Origin: CAVXGU01 sp963761615
Lineage (GTDB): Bacteria; Acidobacteriota; Vicinamibacteria; Vicinamibacterales; CAVVIG01
Direction of reading: 5' to 3'
Assembly (NCBI GenBank): GCA_963761615.1
Contig: CAVXGU010000003.1
Span: 744,001-808,000, forward strand
Length of the DNA stretch: 64,000 nucleotides
Shown here: positions 37,439-47,553 of the stretch, piece by piece
Position numbering within the stretch: position 1 is the first letter of the stretch
Layout: each line of letters opens with the position of its first letter
Position numbers and translations under genes: made by a program
The notes under the pieces: model-generated
The model's input: the letters and a program-made list of their open reading frames with translations, nothing else
The model's database searches: none
Told to the model about the DNA's origin: nothing

Positions 37439-40400
37439 CTACCAGGTCACGTCGGCGCCGATCCGCAGCAGCCGGCCGATGAGCAGATTCCCCGGATACA
37501 GATACGAGCCGGCCGACACCCCCGCGGCCGAGGTCGGGGAGAACGTCGTCGACCTGACCGAGTAGGTACGCGCTCGAGTTGAACAGGTTGAAGATGTCGA
37601 GCTTCGGATCGATCTTGAGCGAGCCGATGGTGACGCGCTTGGCGATCGAGAAGTCGACCTGGTTGATCCGCGGCGTCTGTTCGGTCCCGGGCGGGATGAG
37701 CGGGAACCTGATCGAGGACGACACGAGTCCCGGTGCCACGAGGGCGCCGACGGTGCAGCCCTGGGCTGCCGAGTTGCCCGGGCAGACGCTGTAGGTGGTC
37801 TTGCCCGTGACGGACCAGTACGACCCGATGCCGCTCATGTAGCTGAAGTTCGGCGAGAAGCCGCCGGCGGTCAGGGCCTGGGTGCCGAGCAGGTAGCCCG
37901 GCAGCCCCTGGTACGAGCCGCTCACGGTCACCCCGCCCCACGGGAGCGGCACGGTGGCCCCGAGCTTGAACTGCGTGCGCCACGGGATGTTGCTCAGCGA
38001 CTGGTCGCAGTAGTTCACGCCGCCAATCGAGATCAGGAAGTTCGGGTCCGTGGCTGCGGAGCTGCAGGAGTTCGCGACGGTGCGGTCGGTGGCCGAGCCG
38101 CCGAAGATCCGGACGCCGTGCGGCAGCCGTGCGTCGACGTTGAGCTCGACGTCGTCGTAGTGCTGCGTCAGGTTCGTGTCCGTGGTGTCGACTTCCGTGA
38201 CCGCTCGCGCCACGGCGGCGCTGACGGGGTCGTACATCGTGATCGGCGTCCCGTCGATGGGGCTGAAAACGGTCACCGGCGTGTACGACGCGTTGGTCAC
38301 CGTGCCGTTGGCGTAGGTGCCCGGGTGGAGGACGTTGTTCCGCTCCATGATGTTGCCGCTGATGTCGTGGAACCACTCGGCGGAGACGGCGACGCCCGAC
38401 AGGATCTGGTGGGTCACGCCGACGTTGTACTGGTCGTAGTACGGGCGCTTGATGCTGGGATCCGGGCTCGAGAGGGACCGCACGCCGAAGTCGGTCGGCA
38501 GGGTCGAGAAGTTGATCTCGCAGCCGGCCGTCAGGTAGACGCAGCCCGGCGCCCCCTGCGCGATGTCGTCGCCGTTGAGGTCCGTCCAGGACAGGCTCTT
38601 CGTGACGAGCGCCGACGGGTTGTAGAGCGAGGCGAACGTCGTCGTGGCGGCCGCCTGGTAGCGGTTGTAGCCGAAGCGGACGGCGGTCTGGCCGTTGCCG
38701 AACAGGTCATAGACGAGGGCGATGCGCGGCGACCAGGTCTTCCACTCGGGGACCGAGAAGTCGCCGTAGGCCGCGACACTCGCGAAGCGCCCGTTGGCGG
38801 CCGGCTGGCCGACGACGGACTGGAGGACGTCCTCCCAGCGGACGCCGGCCGTGACCGTCAGGCGCTTGATCGTCCAGATGTCCTGGCCGTAGATGCCGAG
38901 ATTGCGGTTCAGCCGTTCGGCCGACCAGACGGGCGTGTCGAGCACCGTGACGGTGTAGGGCGCGCCCTTGTAGTAGGTCTGGCGCAGGTCGGCGTTGGCG
39001 CTGTACGTGTGGTTGAAGACGCCCCAGGAGTCCTGGAATCCGACCTTCGTGTTGTGCGAGCCGGTGACGTAGGAGAGCGAGGCCTGCGCGTTGTACCGAT
39101 CCGGATACTGACCGCTCTGATCCGCGGCCGCACCCCAACGCGTCCCGTACGCGAGGTCGCTGCGCCCGGCGCCGGCGTACCAGGCCGCCGAGCCGTAGGG
39201 CTGCTCGATGCCGACCTGATACAGGTTGTTGTAGCGCTCCAGGTTGCTCGAATACCCGCCCTCGACGAGCAGGCGGCTGCTGACGGTCGACGACCACTTG
39301 ACCGAGTTGGTCATGTAGAGCGGCGAGTTCCACCGGACCGAAGCCGTTGTCTGGTCATAGCCGGGACTCTGCGCGGCGCCGCGGACCTTGTGGATGCGGT
39401 CCATGTAGACGCCGAGCTTGTTGCGGGGGCTCACCTGCCAGGTCAGCCGCGCCATGCCGCTGTACTGGTGCTGCGGGTCGACGCCCTGCGGGCAGGACGT
39501 GGGATCGGCAAAGCAGGCGGCGATGCCGGCCGGTGTGCCGTCGGAGACGACGGTGCTCGAGATGGGCTTGTCGACGATGAAGAAGCGGGCCGAGCCGAAG
39601 AGCCAGAGCCGGTCCTTCTTGAGCGGACCGCCGAGCGTGAAGTCGGTGTCGCTGTACTTCCCGATCTGGTCCAGCGAGGTCACGCCGTGCGACGCCAGGA
39701 AGTCGGTCATGTTGCTGGCCTGGAGCGAAGAGCTCTCGTAGCCCTGGAAGAGCGAGCCGTGGATCTGGTTGCCGCCTTCGCGGGGCACCAGGTTGATCTT
39801 GACGCCGCCCGTGGGCGCGTCCACCGTGCCGCCGCCGGTCTGATAGACCGACTCCTGGGTCATCGCGTCGTTCAGGTAGCTCTGAACGGCGCCGTCCCCC
39901 TGGAGACCGTTGGCGATCATGCCGTCGATGAGGACCGACGTCTGGGCCGCGCCGAGGCCGTGGACGGTGAAGTAGGTCTGCTGCATGGCGCGGGAGCCGC
40001 CGACGTCGGGCGCCGAGAGGGTGACGCCGACGACGAGCTGGCCGACCGACTGGAGCGTGTGGGCCGTGGGGACGGCGTCGAGGACGTCGCGCGAGAGCAC
40101 CTGGGCCTTGACGTTCGACTGGACGTCGACGACCGGGGACGCCCCGGAGACGGTGACGGCTTCTTCAATCGCACCGACCGAGAGGTTGGCGTTGACGGTG
40201 GCGGTGAAGTTGGCCGGCAGGCTGAGGCCTTCGCGCTTGAAGGTCTGGAAGCCGCTCAGGGTGAACGTGATGGTGTAGGTGCCGGGGCGGAGGTCGACGA
40301 TCGTGTATTGCCCCCGGCCGTCGGTGACGACCGTGCGGGTCTGCTCGATGAGGGCGGGGCTGGCGGCCTCCACCGTGACGCCGGGCAGGATGCCGCCCGA

Positions 40401-40508
40401 GCTGTCTTTGACCACGCCTGCGATGGCGCTCTGCGCCTCTGCCATGGCCGGCAGCCCGACCAGGGCCGTGGCCGCCAGCAGCAGCGCTGCAAGACTCCTC
40501 CTTCTCAT
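37439..40508 (-). CDS. Oar-like TonB-dependent receptor 6 (one frameshift near the C-terminus)
   Basis: Corrected length is 1022 residues. The signal peptide MRRRSLAALLLAATALVGLP with AMAEA is followed by the usual regulatory-like, plug and barrel parts. It is closest to receptor 5 (YNNLYQVGIEQPYGSAAWYA, then GAGRSDLAYGTRWG). Near the end the frame breaks after NLFNSSAY: an extra base in the forward agtaggtacg at 37565-37566 separates it from the shared YSVRS and the final strand RLLRIGADVTW, whose stop is at 37439. Read without correction, the frame runs on to 37221 with unrelated residues. AAAGGAGGT precedes the start. Confidence 0.92.
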
Positions 40509-40797
40509 GCCCGCACCTCCTTTTTCTTAATGAGACCGACCGCTCGCCCCTCCAGGCGAATGGCGGGCCACGAAACATAAAAATTAGGATACGAAACATA
40601 AGAAAGATATTGTCTTTAAACTGTTCTGGTCAATAGTCTTTTTAACAATCATTTACATAATCTATAGAATCTAAGCATACGTAACACACTATTGAATCTT
40701 TATGTTTTATTGTTCTATTTCTAGCTGTGCTAGAGCCGATTGCGGCTCCAGCCCTGGGGACGGGCTCGGCCGGCGGCGGTACTTCGGAGTGGACCGA
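40509..40797. other. A/T-rich leader of receptor gene 6 and tail of yajQ
   Basis: No gene is seen. About 40570-40730 is A/T-rich with short repeats (gaaacataaaaattaggat, then acgaaacataag). A 6-bp stem GAGCCG/CGGCTC (40733-40748) lies downstream of yajQ and may act in its termination, although no T-run follows. Confidence 0.55.
40604..40633 (-). promoter_or_regulatory. Promoter-like element of receptor gene 6
   Basis: Minus strand: TTGACC (40633-40628), 18 bases, TATCTT (40609-40604). The -35 is identical to that of receptors 4 and 5; the -10 region is more divergent. The leader is about 95 bases. Confidence 0.45.
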
Positions 40798-41298
40798 CTA
40801 GCGGTAGTTGCCGAACTGCAGGGCGATGCCGAAATCGTGGCCGCGCAGGGCCTGCATGGCCTGTTGGAGATCGTCTTTCGACGGCGAGCTCACGCGGACT
40901 TGATCGCCCTGAATCGCGGCCTGGACCTTCTTGAGCCGCAAGTCCTTGATGAACTTCACGATGTCGCGGGCCGCCTCGACTGGCACGCCCTGCTGAATCG
41001 TGAGGACGCGGCGGACCGTGCCGCCCGACGCCGGCTTGCTGCCGTCCGACTTGAAGTTCTTCGTGGCCACCTGGCGACGGACCAGGCGCGTCTCGACGAT
41101 TTCCCAGAGCGCATTCATCTTGAACTCGTCATCGGCGGTCAGCGTGAGCGTCTTGTCCGCCACGCTCAGCACGATATCCGCGGTCGCCCCCTTGAAGTCG
41201 TACCGTTGGCCGACTTCCTTCCGCGCCTGATTGAGCGCGTTGTCGACTTCCTGGAAGTCGATCGTCGAGGTGATGTCGAAGGATGCCGTCGTCGCCAT
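40798..41298 (-). CDS. yajQ: YajQ-family nucleotide/cyclic-di-GMP-binding protein
   Basis: This is a 166-residue protein, the full length of the family. The opening MATTASFDITSTIDFQEVDN and the signature VGQRYDFKGATADI are characteristic. It ends with KVQAAIQGDQVRVSSPSKDD and QQAMQALRGHDFGIALQFGN. Members bind nucleotides, in some species cyclic di-GMP, and affect transcription and envelope traits. It is a stand-alone cytoplasmic gene, divergent from the hydrolase gene at 41403. The identification is secure; its role in this organism is not known. Confidence 0.95.
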   Translation of the reverse strand: MATTASFDITSTIDFQEVDNALNQARKEVGQRYDFKGATADIVLSVADKTLTLTADDEFKMNALWEIVETRLVRRQVATKNFKSDGSKPASGGTVRRVLTIQQGVPVEAARDIVKFIKDLRLKKVQAAIQGDQVRVSSPSKDDLQQAMQALRGHDFGIALQFGNYR

Positions 41299-41402
41299 AC
41301 CTCATTGTATGGCGGCCTCTCGAACCGGCGTAGAATGCCGTCGAGAAGCCGGGGCCGGCTTGCCGGACGCGCCGCGACGCGCCGGCGTGCAGTGAGGACG
41401 CG

Positions 41403-43008
41403 ATGAACCGTCTGCTTCGTACGTGGCTGGTCCTGGTTGCGTTGACCGTCGTCGCCGGGGGCGTCCATCCCGACGCCGCATCGCCGACGGTGGACGATGC
41501 GTTTCGCCAGTTCTGGGCGGCGGCCAACCCCACCGAGGCCGCGGCGGCCGCCAATGCCGTCGTCGCGACCGGTGTGAGCTTCGCCGACGCGTTCGCCCAC
41601 CTGCGCACGGGCCGGTCGTATTCGCCCGGGGTGCCGCGCGGCATCGTGCGCTCGAGCCGGACGGCTGGCGGACGAGAATTCCGCTACTCGCTCGACGTCC
41701 CGCAGTCCTACGACCCATCCCGCCGCTGGCAGGTGCGGGTGCAGCTCCACGGCGGCGTCAGCCGCCCGGACGACACGATCCGCGGAGACGGCGGGATCGG
41801 CGAGCTGGCCGGCGCGGATCAGAATCTACGTCCTGCCCCTCAGCTGGGACCAAGCGCCCTGGTGGAGCGAGTCGCAGGTCGAGAACATCGAGGCCATCCT
41901 CGATCGCCTCAAGCGGACCTACAACGTCGACGAGAACCGCGTGGTGCTGTCGGGCCACTCCGACGGCGCGACCGCCACGTACTACCTCGCCATGCGCGAC
42001 ACCACGCCGTTTGCCAGCTTCCTTCCGCTCAACGGCTTCGTCATGGTGCTCGGCAACGCCTCGCTCGGCCTCGCCGAGTCCCTGTTCCCGAACAACCTGC
42101 TCGACAAGCCCTGGTTCGTCGTCAACGGCGCCCAGGATCCCCTCTTCCCGACGGCGACCGTCGAGCCGTACCTGAATCACTTTCGGGACGGTGGCTTGAC
42201 GCTCGAGTACCATCCCCAGCCCGACGGCCAGCACAACACGCGGTGGTGGCCCCGCGTGAAGGACACGTTCGAGGCCTTCGTCTCGGCGCATCCCCGGGAC
42301 CCGAACCCCGCGACGCTGACGTGGGAGACCGACTTCTCCAGCGACCGGAGCTGGCCGTCCGCGCCCGGTGACGAGCTCCTCGCGGCCAGCCGGCGCGCCG
42401 ACTGGCTGGTGATCGACAAGCTCGCCCCGCGCGGCGCCGACGACCCCCTCCCGGACCTCAACGACTTCGTGACCGGCACGAGCCTGAACTTCGGCGTGCG
42501 CACGAGCGGCATGCAGATCACCAGCGTGCTGCACGGCAGCAACGCCGACGCGTTCGGTTTGCAGCCCGGGGATCTGGTACTCAGCATCAACGGCCGCGCC
42601 CTGCCGGCCGGACTCGACCTCCTCGAGATGATGCCGCTCTACGATCCGGGCACGACACTCGACTTCGTGGTGTCGCGCGGCGGCACCCGTACGGAGCTCG
42701 AGGGCGTCTTCCGTCCGACGCAGATGGCCGATGCCCGGGCGCTCTTTCCGCACGACCGACCCGCCGGACGCGTCGACCTCGTGCGCGAGGGCAACACGGT
42801 CCGGGCCACGACGCGTGGCGTCGCCGCGTTCACCCTGCTCCTGTCACCGGATGTCTTCGACTTCTCCAAGCCCGTGACCGTCGTGGTCGACGGCCGCGTC
42901 AAATTCTCCGGCCGCGTCAGCCCGGACGTGCGAACCCTGCTCGCCTGGGCGGCGCGCGACAACGATCGCACGATGCTGTACGGCGCTGAGCTCCACATAC
43001 TTCTATAA
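41403..43008 (+). CDS. Exported alpha/beta-hydrolase with C-terminal PDZ domain (one frameshift)
   Basis: Corrected length is 534 residues. A signal peptide (MNRLLRTWLVLVALTVVAGG) precedes a helical segment and the hydrolase core with VQLHGGVSRPDD and the nucleophile elbow VVLSGHSDGATATYYLA. A likely acid region is VVNGAQDPLFP and the histidine lies in PDGQHNTRWWP. A PDZ domain follows (about residues 350-445; ITSVLHGSNADAFGLQPGDL, VLSINGRALP). One extra A in cagaatctac at 41823-41824 separates the halves; correction gives ADQIYVLPLSWDQAPWW. It resembles dienelactone hydrolase/PHB-depolymerase-like esterases; the substrate is unknown. Confidence 0.78.
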
Positions 43009-43053
43009 TGTGTGTGTCTTCTTGGTGGTCGTAGCTCTCATAGCGGGGGATTG

Positions 43054-43305
43054 ATGGGTGACGCGGGAGAAGGACTGATCGACGCGGAAGCACGAATTCA
43101 GGAGCGGATGGAAGAACTTGCCGATGCCCGTTCGCGCGAGCGCGGCGGCATCGTCGGCGATCCGGAGCGGATCCGGGAGCTGGGGTCGCTGCGCCTCGCC
43201 CGGACCGAGCTCGAGCGTCAGCTCGAGGCCACGACGCACGCCCTGCGCCGCGCGCAGCTCGAACAGGCGATTGCGGAGCTGAACCGTCGTCTCGAACAGG
43301 CGTGA
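43054..43305 (+). CDS. Small coiled-coil protein
   Basis: This is an 83-residue charged protein, MGDAGEGLIDAEARIQERME onward, with heptad-like leucines through ELGSLRLARTELERQLEATT and LRRAQLEQAIAELNRRLEQA. It is probably a cytoplasmic coiled coil. The stop codon overlaps the GTG start of the nitroreductase gene (GTGA), so the two are translationally coupled. No family is recognised. Confidence 0.65.
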   Translation: MGDAGEGLIDAEARIQERMEELADARSRERGGIVGDPERIRELGSLRLARTELERQLEATTHALRRAQLEQAIAELNRRLEQA

Positions 43306-44927
43306 CGCCGTTCGAGTACCACGACGGGACCAAACATCACTTCAATCGGTTCGCCCGGTCGCTGGGCTACCTCGACTGGGCGTCGCAGCCTGCTGCATTC
43401 CGATCGTTTGCCGGGGCGCCGGTGTTCCCGCTCGTTCCGGGAACATCGGCCCTGCGCGTCCATCCGGCGCCCGTGGCCTACGACAGCCTCTTTGCCCGGG
43501 CCGCTGCCCAGCGGCTGCCGATCGGCGCGGCGATCGGCGACAGCCTGCGCTTTTCGCTCGGACTCTCGGCGTGGAAATCGTTCCACGGATCGCGCTGGGC
43601 GCTCCGGGTAAACCCGTCGAGCGGCAACCTGCACCCCACCGAAGCCTACATCGTCGCCGGGCCGGCCGCCGGGCTGGCGTCGACCGCCGCCGTCTATCAC
43701 TACGCGGCGGACCGTCACGCGCTCGAGCTCCGCTGCACCTTCGACGCGGGCCGCTGGGAGCAGGCCGCCCGCGGCGCCGACTGGCTCGTCGTGCTCGCGT
43801 CCGTCCACTGGCGCGAGGCGTGGAAGTACGGCGAGCGCGCGTTCCGCTACTGTCAGCACGATCTGGGGCACGCCATGGCTGCCGTCCGGCTGGCGGCCGC
43901 GCTCGATGGCCGACACGTCCGCCTCGCCCCCGAGTGGCCGCAGGCCGCGATCGGCGCCCTGGTCGGCCTCGATCGCGACGGCGACTACGTCGAGGCCGAG
44001 CGCGAAGAGCCCGGCTGTCTGCTCGTCGTCGCTGACGGCGAGTGTGTCCCGGCGCCGCCGCCTGCTGCGCTCGTGGAGGCTGTCTGCGCCGGCGACTGGA
44101 CCGGCCGCGCGAGCCAGCTCAGCGTCGATCACGTCGAGTGGACCTTCATCGAACGCGTCGCCGAGATCACGCGGGATCCCGGGCGGGCACGGCCCGAGCC
44201 GCCGGCGGATCTGCCGCGCCCGCCGGGCACGCCGGATCCCCCGCGCGCCCTGGATGCGAGAACGGTGCTGCGGCAGCGACGAAGCGCGCTCGCCTTCGAC
44301 GGCGCGACGTCCCTTTCGCGGCGGGCCTTCGTGGACCTGCTCGTCCGCACGCTCCCCACCTCCGCGGCGCCGTGGGACGCGCTCTGGTGGCCTCCCCGGA
44401 TCCATCTGGCGATCTTCGTCCACCGGGTCGATGGTCTCGAGCCGGGGCTCTACGCGCTCGTACGCCGGCCGGACGTGATCGCGTCGCTCCGAGCGGCGTG
44501 GAGGGCTGATTTCCGCTGGGAGGCCGTCGATTCGCGACTTCCGCTCTACCTGCTGTCGCCCGGGGATTGCCGCGGGTTGAGCCAGCGCGTGTGCTGCGAT
44601 CAGCCCATCGCGGCCGACGGCTGTTTCAGCCTGGGCATGATCGCGGAGTTCGCCGACGGCCTGCGGGATTTCGGCCCGTCGTTCTACCGGCATCTCTTCT
44701 GGGAGTCCGGGGTCGTCGGACAGGTGCTGTACCTCGAAGCGGAGGCCGCCGGCGTGCGGGGCACGGGAATCGGGTGCTTCTACGACGACGCGATGCACGA
44801 GGTCCTGGGCATTCGCGATCACCGTTGCCAGAGCGTCTACCACTTCGCGGTCGGGGGGCCGCTCGAGGACGCGCGCCTGACCACCGAGCCCGGCTATGGC
44901 TGGGAGGCGGAACCACGTGACGGGTGA
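43302..44927 (+). CDS. Double nitroreductase-fold protein (SagB/ThcOx-like)
   Basis: This is a 541-residue protein with two FMN-type nitroreductase units. The first has SLRFSLGLSAWKSF and WALRVNPSSGNLHPTEAYIV with a later YCQHDLGHAMAAVRLAAA. The second has VLRQRRSALAFDG, an FSLGMIAEFADGLRDFGPSF segment and GTGIGCFYDDAMHEVLGI. This matches SagB-type dehydrogenase-like proteins, which elsewhere oxidise azolines in peptide natural products. No YcaO or precursor peptide is adjacent here. The GTG start at 43302 overlaps the preceding gene, and its end overlaps the PabB-PabC gene. Actual substrate unknown. Confidence 0.82.
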   Translation: MTPFEYHDGTKHHFNRFARSLGYLDWASQPAAFRSFAGAPVFPLVPGTSALRVHPAPVAYDSLFARAAAQRLPIGAAIGDSLRFSLGLSAWKSFHGSRWALRVNPSSGNLHPTEAYIVAGPAAGLASTAAVYHYAADRHALELRCTFDAGRWEQAARGADWLVVLASVHWREAWKYGERAFRYCQHDLGHAMAAVRLAAALDGRHVRLAPEWPQAAIGALVGLDRDGDYVEAEREEPGCLLVVADGECVPAPPPAALVEAVCAGDWTGRASQLSVDHVEWTFIERVAEITRDPGRARPEPPADLPRPPGTPDPPRALDARTVLRQRRSALAFDGATSLSRRAFVDLLVRTLPTSAAPWDALWWPPRIHLAIFVHRVDGLEPGLYALVRRPDVIASLRAAWRADFRWEAVDSRLPLYLLSPGDCRGLSQRVCCDQPIAADGCFSLGMIAEFADGLRDFGPSFYRHLFWESGVVGQVLYLEAEAAGVRGTGIGCFYDDAMHEVLGIRDHRCQSVYHFAVGGPLEDARLTTEPGYGWEAEPRDG

Positions 44928-46665
44928 CGACATCGCCGCGGCCGTCCAGACCGGCGAGGCGAATGGCTGGCTCGTCTTCACGCGGCCGGCGTCGACGATC
45001 GAGGCCTGGACCGCGGCCGACGTGACGCCGGCCATCCACCGCGGCGAGCGGGCCGCGCGGGACGGGGCCTACGTGGTCGGGGCGCTGGCGTACGAGGCGG
45101 GCGCCGCGTTCGGCTTCAGCGCCCACGCCCCGCTCCCGGGCCTGCCCCTGGCGCAGTTCACGGTGTTCCCCCCGGAACGCGTCGCGCGCCTGGCCGACGT
45201 GCCGGCGGGGGAGCCGTATGCGATCGGAGACCTCGAACCGTCGATCGGCCGCGCCGACTTCCGCGCCGTGCTCGACCGGATCCGCGGCGCGATCGCGGCT
45301 GGGGACACGTACCAGGTCAACTACACGTTCCGTCTGCGCGGCCGCCTCTCCGGCGATCCAGTCGGGTTGCTGGGCGATCTCGTCCAGGCACAGCGGTGCC
45401 GCTACGGGGCGTTCGTGCGCTCGGGCCGCTACGTGATCGTGTCGGCGTCGCCCGAGCTGTTCGTCGCGCGCGACGGCGGGCGCCTGGTCGCGCGTCCGAT
45501 GAAGGGGACCGCGCCGCGCGAGCCGACGTCGGACGGCGATCGCGCGGCGCGCGACGCCCTGATCGCCTCGGCCAAGGACCGGGCCGAGAACGTGATGGTC
45601 GTGGACATGGTGCGCAACGACCTGGGACGGATCGCGCAAGTCGGCAGCGTCGAGGTGCCGGCGTTGTTCACGGCGGAGGCGTATCCGAACGTCTGGCAGC
45701 TGACGTCGACGGTGACCGCGCGCAGCGAGGTCTCGCTCGCGGATCTCCTGGCGGCCGCGTTCCCGTCGGCGTCGGTCACGGGCGCGCCGAAGGTGCGCAC
45801 GACGGAGATCATCCGCGCGCTCGAGCCCGGTCCGCGCGGCATCTACACCGGGGCCGTCGGCGTCATCGAGCCCGGCGGCCGCTTTCGGTTCAACGTGGCC
45901 ATCCGGACCGCGCTCGTCGATCTCGCGTCGGATCGCCTCGAGTTCGGTGTGGGGAGCGGGGTCGTGTGGGACTCGGATCCGGATCGCGAGTACGACGAGA
46001 GTCTACTGAAGGGCGCCGTGCTCGGCCGACGGCCCGAGGCGTTCGACCTGCTCGAGACGCTGCGCTGGACGCCGCAGGACGGCTTCGCGCTGCTCGATCG
46101 CCACCTGGCGCGCCTGGCGGCGTCGGCCGAGTACTTCGCCATCCCGTTCGACGCCGACCGGGCGCGCGCGGCCCTCTCCGGGGCGGTGTCCGGCGCGACG
46201 GCGCCGCGCCGCGTGCGCCTGCTGGTCTCGCCCGGCGGGGCCGTGCGCATCGAATCGGCTGCCCTGGCCCCGCCGCCCTCCGGTCCCCTGCGCCTCGGCT
46301 TCGCGGCGGATCCGATCGATCCGCGCGACCCCTTCCTGTGTCACAAGACCACGAACCGGCGGGTGTACGATCACGCGCGGCGCGCCGACGTCGACGACGT
46401 GATCCTCTGGAATCCGGCGGGCGAGGCGACGGAGACGACGGTGGGCAACCTCGTGGTGGAGCGCCGCGGCCGGCGCGTCACGCCGGCGGTGGGGTGCGGC
46501 CTGCTGCCGGGCACGATGCGCGCGGAACTGCTGGTCCGCGGCGAGATCGAGGAAGGCCACATTCTTGTCGGTGAGCTCGCGGAGGCGTCGTGCGTGTGGC
46601 TGATCAACTCGGTGCGCGGCTGGCAGCCTGCGCACGTGGTCGACATCCACCGCCGAAAGGGATAG
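44917..46665 (+). CDS. pabB: Fused aminodeoxychorismate synthase component I / aminodeoxychorismate lyase (PabB-PabC)
   Basis: This is a bifunctional 4-aminobenzoate (folate) enzyme of about 582 residues. The chorismate-binding half has GDTYQVNYTFRLRG, RPMKGTAPR (the lysine typical of PabB rather than TrpE), ENVMVVDMVRNDLGRIA and PSASVTGAPKVRTTEII, ending FGVGSGVVWDSDPDREYDE. The PLP lyase half (about 380-580) has LLDRHLARL, the lysine segment CHKTTNRRVYD and ATETTVGNLVVERRG. I prefer the GTG at 44917, 9 bases after GGGAGG; an ATG at 44896 would lengthen it by 7 residues. It overlaps the nitroreductase gene. Confidence 0.92.
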   Translation: MTGDDIAAAVQTGEANGWLVFTRPASTIEAWTAADVTPAIHRGERAARDGAYVVGALAYEAGAAFGFSAHAPLPGLPLAQFTVFPPERVARLADVPAGEPYAIGDLEPSIGRADFRAVLDRIRGAIAAGDTYQVNYTFRLRGRLSGDPVGLLGDLVQAQRCRYGAFVRSGRYVIVSASPELFVARDGGRLVARPMKGTAPREPTSDGDRAARDALIASAKDRAENVMVVDMVRNDLGRIAQVGSVEVPALFTAEAYPNVWQLTSTVTARSEVSLADLLAAAFPSASVTGAPKVRTTEIIRALEPGPRGIYTGAVGVIEPGGRFRFNVAIRTALVDLASDRLEFGVGSGVVWDSDPDREYDESLLKGAVLGRRPEAFDLLETLRWTPQDGFALLDRHLARLAASAEYFAIPFDADRARAALSGAVSGATAPRRVRLLVSPGGAVRIESAALAPPPSGPLRLGFAADPIDPRDPFLCHKTTNRRVYDHARRADVDDVILWNPAGEATETTVGNLVVERRGRRVTPAVGCGLLPGTMRAELLVRGEIEEGHILVGELAEASCVWLINSVRGWQPAHVVDIHRRKG

Positions 46666-46723
46666 CATGCTCTTTTGGCTTGCGAAATCGTTCACAAGCT
46701 GACGGACGACTAGGCGGAATACC

Positions 46724-47089
46724 ATGCAGGGCTGGCTCTCCATCCTGATCATGACCGCACTGGGCGCCGGGTTTGCCGTCGTCTCGGTCCTGTTGTCGGG
46801 CATTCTCGGTCCCCACAACCCCACTCCGGAGAAGGCTGCGCCCTACGAGTGCGGCATGCCGCCGGTCGGGGACGCGCGCGAGCGGCAGTCGGTCAAGTTC
46901 TACCTCGTCGCGATGATCTTTCTGCTGTTCGACATCGAGGTGGCGTTCCTGTACCCGTGGACGATGGCGCTGCGCGATCTCGGCTGGGCTGGATTCGGCC
47001 AGCTCGTGCTGTTCCTCGCCCTCCTGCTGGCGGGGTACGTGTACGTCTGGCGCAAGGGCGTGCTCGACTGGGGACACGAGAGCCGCTGA
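46724..47089 (+). CDS. nuoA: NADH-quinone oxidoreductase subunit A
   Basis: This is a 121-residue membrane subunit of complex I with three helices. The signature between helices 1 and 2 is present (KAAPYECGMPPVGDARERQS, then VKFYLVAMIFLLFDIEVAFL), including the conserved cysteine. It is the first gene of the nuo operon, 58 bases after pabBC. Its TGA overlaps the nuoB ATG (TGATG). Confidence 0.97.
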   Translation: MQGWLSILIMTALGAGFAVVSVLLSGILGPHNPTPEKAAPYECGMPPVGDARERQSVKFYLVAMIFLLFDIEVAFLYPWTMALRDLGWAGFGQLVLFLALLLAGYVYVWRKGVLDWGHESR

Positions 47090-47553
47090 TGACCCAGGAT
47101 CACGACATCCCCGTGCTGACGACCACCGTCGAGAAGATGGTGCAGTGGGCGCGCCGCTCGTCGATCTGGCCCGTCACCTTCGGTCTGGCGTGCTGCGCCA
47201 TCGAGATGATGTCGATGAGCGCGTCGCGCTACGACATCGCGCGCTTCGGCGCCGAGGTCTTTCGCGGCAGCCCGCGCCAGTCGGACCTGATGATCGTCGC
47301 CGGGCGCCTGTCGCGGAAGATGGCGCCCGCCCTGCGCCGGATCTACGACCAGATGCCCGATCCCAAGTGGGTGATCTCGATGGGGGCCTGCGCGTCGATC
47401 GGCGGGGTGTTCGACAACTACGCGCTCGTCCAGGGCGTCGACCAGGTGGTACCCGTGGACGTCTTCGTGCCCGGCTGCCCGCCGCGGCCCGAGTCGCTCA
47501 TCTACGGCATCGTCCAGCTGCAGAAGAAGATCTCGGAGCAGCGGCTCGGGTGA
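47089..47553 (+). CDS. nuoB: NADH-quinone oxidoreductase subunit B
   Basis: This is a 154-residue peripheral subunit that carries the terminal [4Fe-4S] cluster N2, which passes electrons to quinone. The ligands are visible: tandem C35-C36 in FGLACCAIEMM, C101 in SMGACASIGG and C130 in VPGCPPRPE. The start overlaps the nuoA stop and the stop overlaps the nuoC start. Confidence 0.97.
   Translation: MTQDHDIPVLTTTVEKMVQWARRSSIWPVTFGLACCAIEMMSMSASRYDIARFGAEVFRGSPRQSDLMIVAGRLSRKMAPALRRIYDQMPDPKWVISMGACASIGGVFDNYALVQGVDQVVPVDVFVPGCPPRPESLIYGIVQLQKKISEQRLG

Noticed and set aside
15486..40508. The receptor array as a mobile element, prophage or CRISPR locus
   Set aside because: No transposase, integrase, phage gene, terminal inverted repeats or regular short repeat-spacer units are present; the repeats are whole genes.
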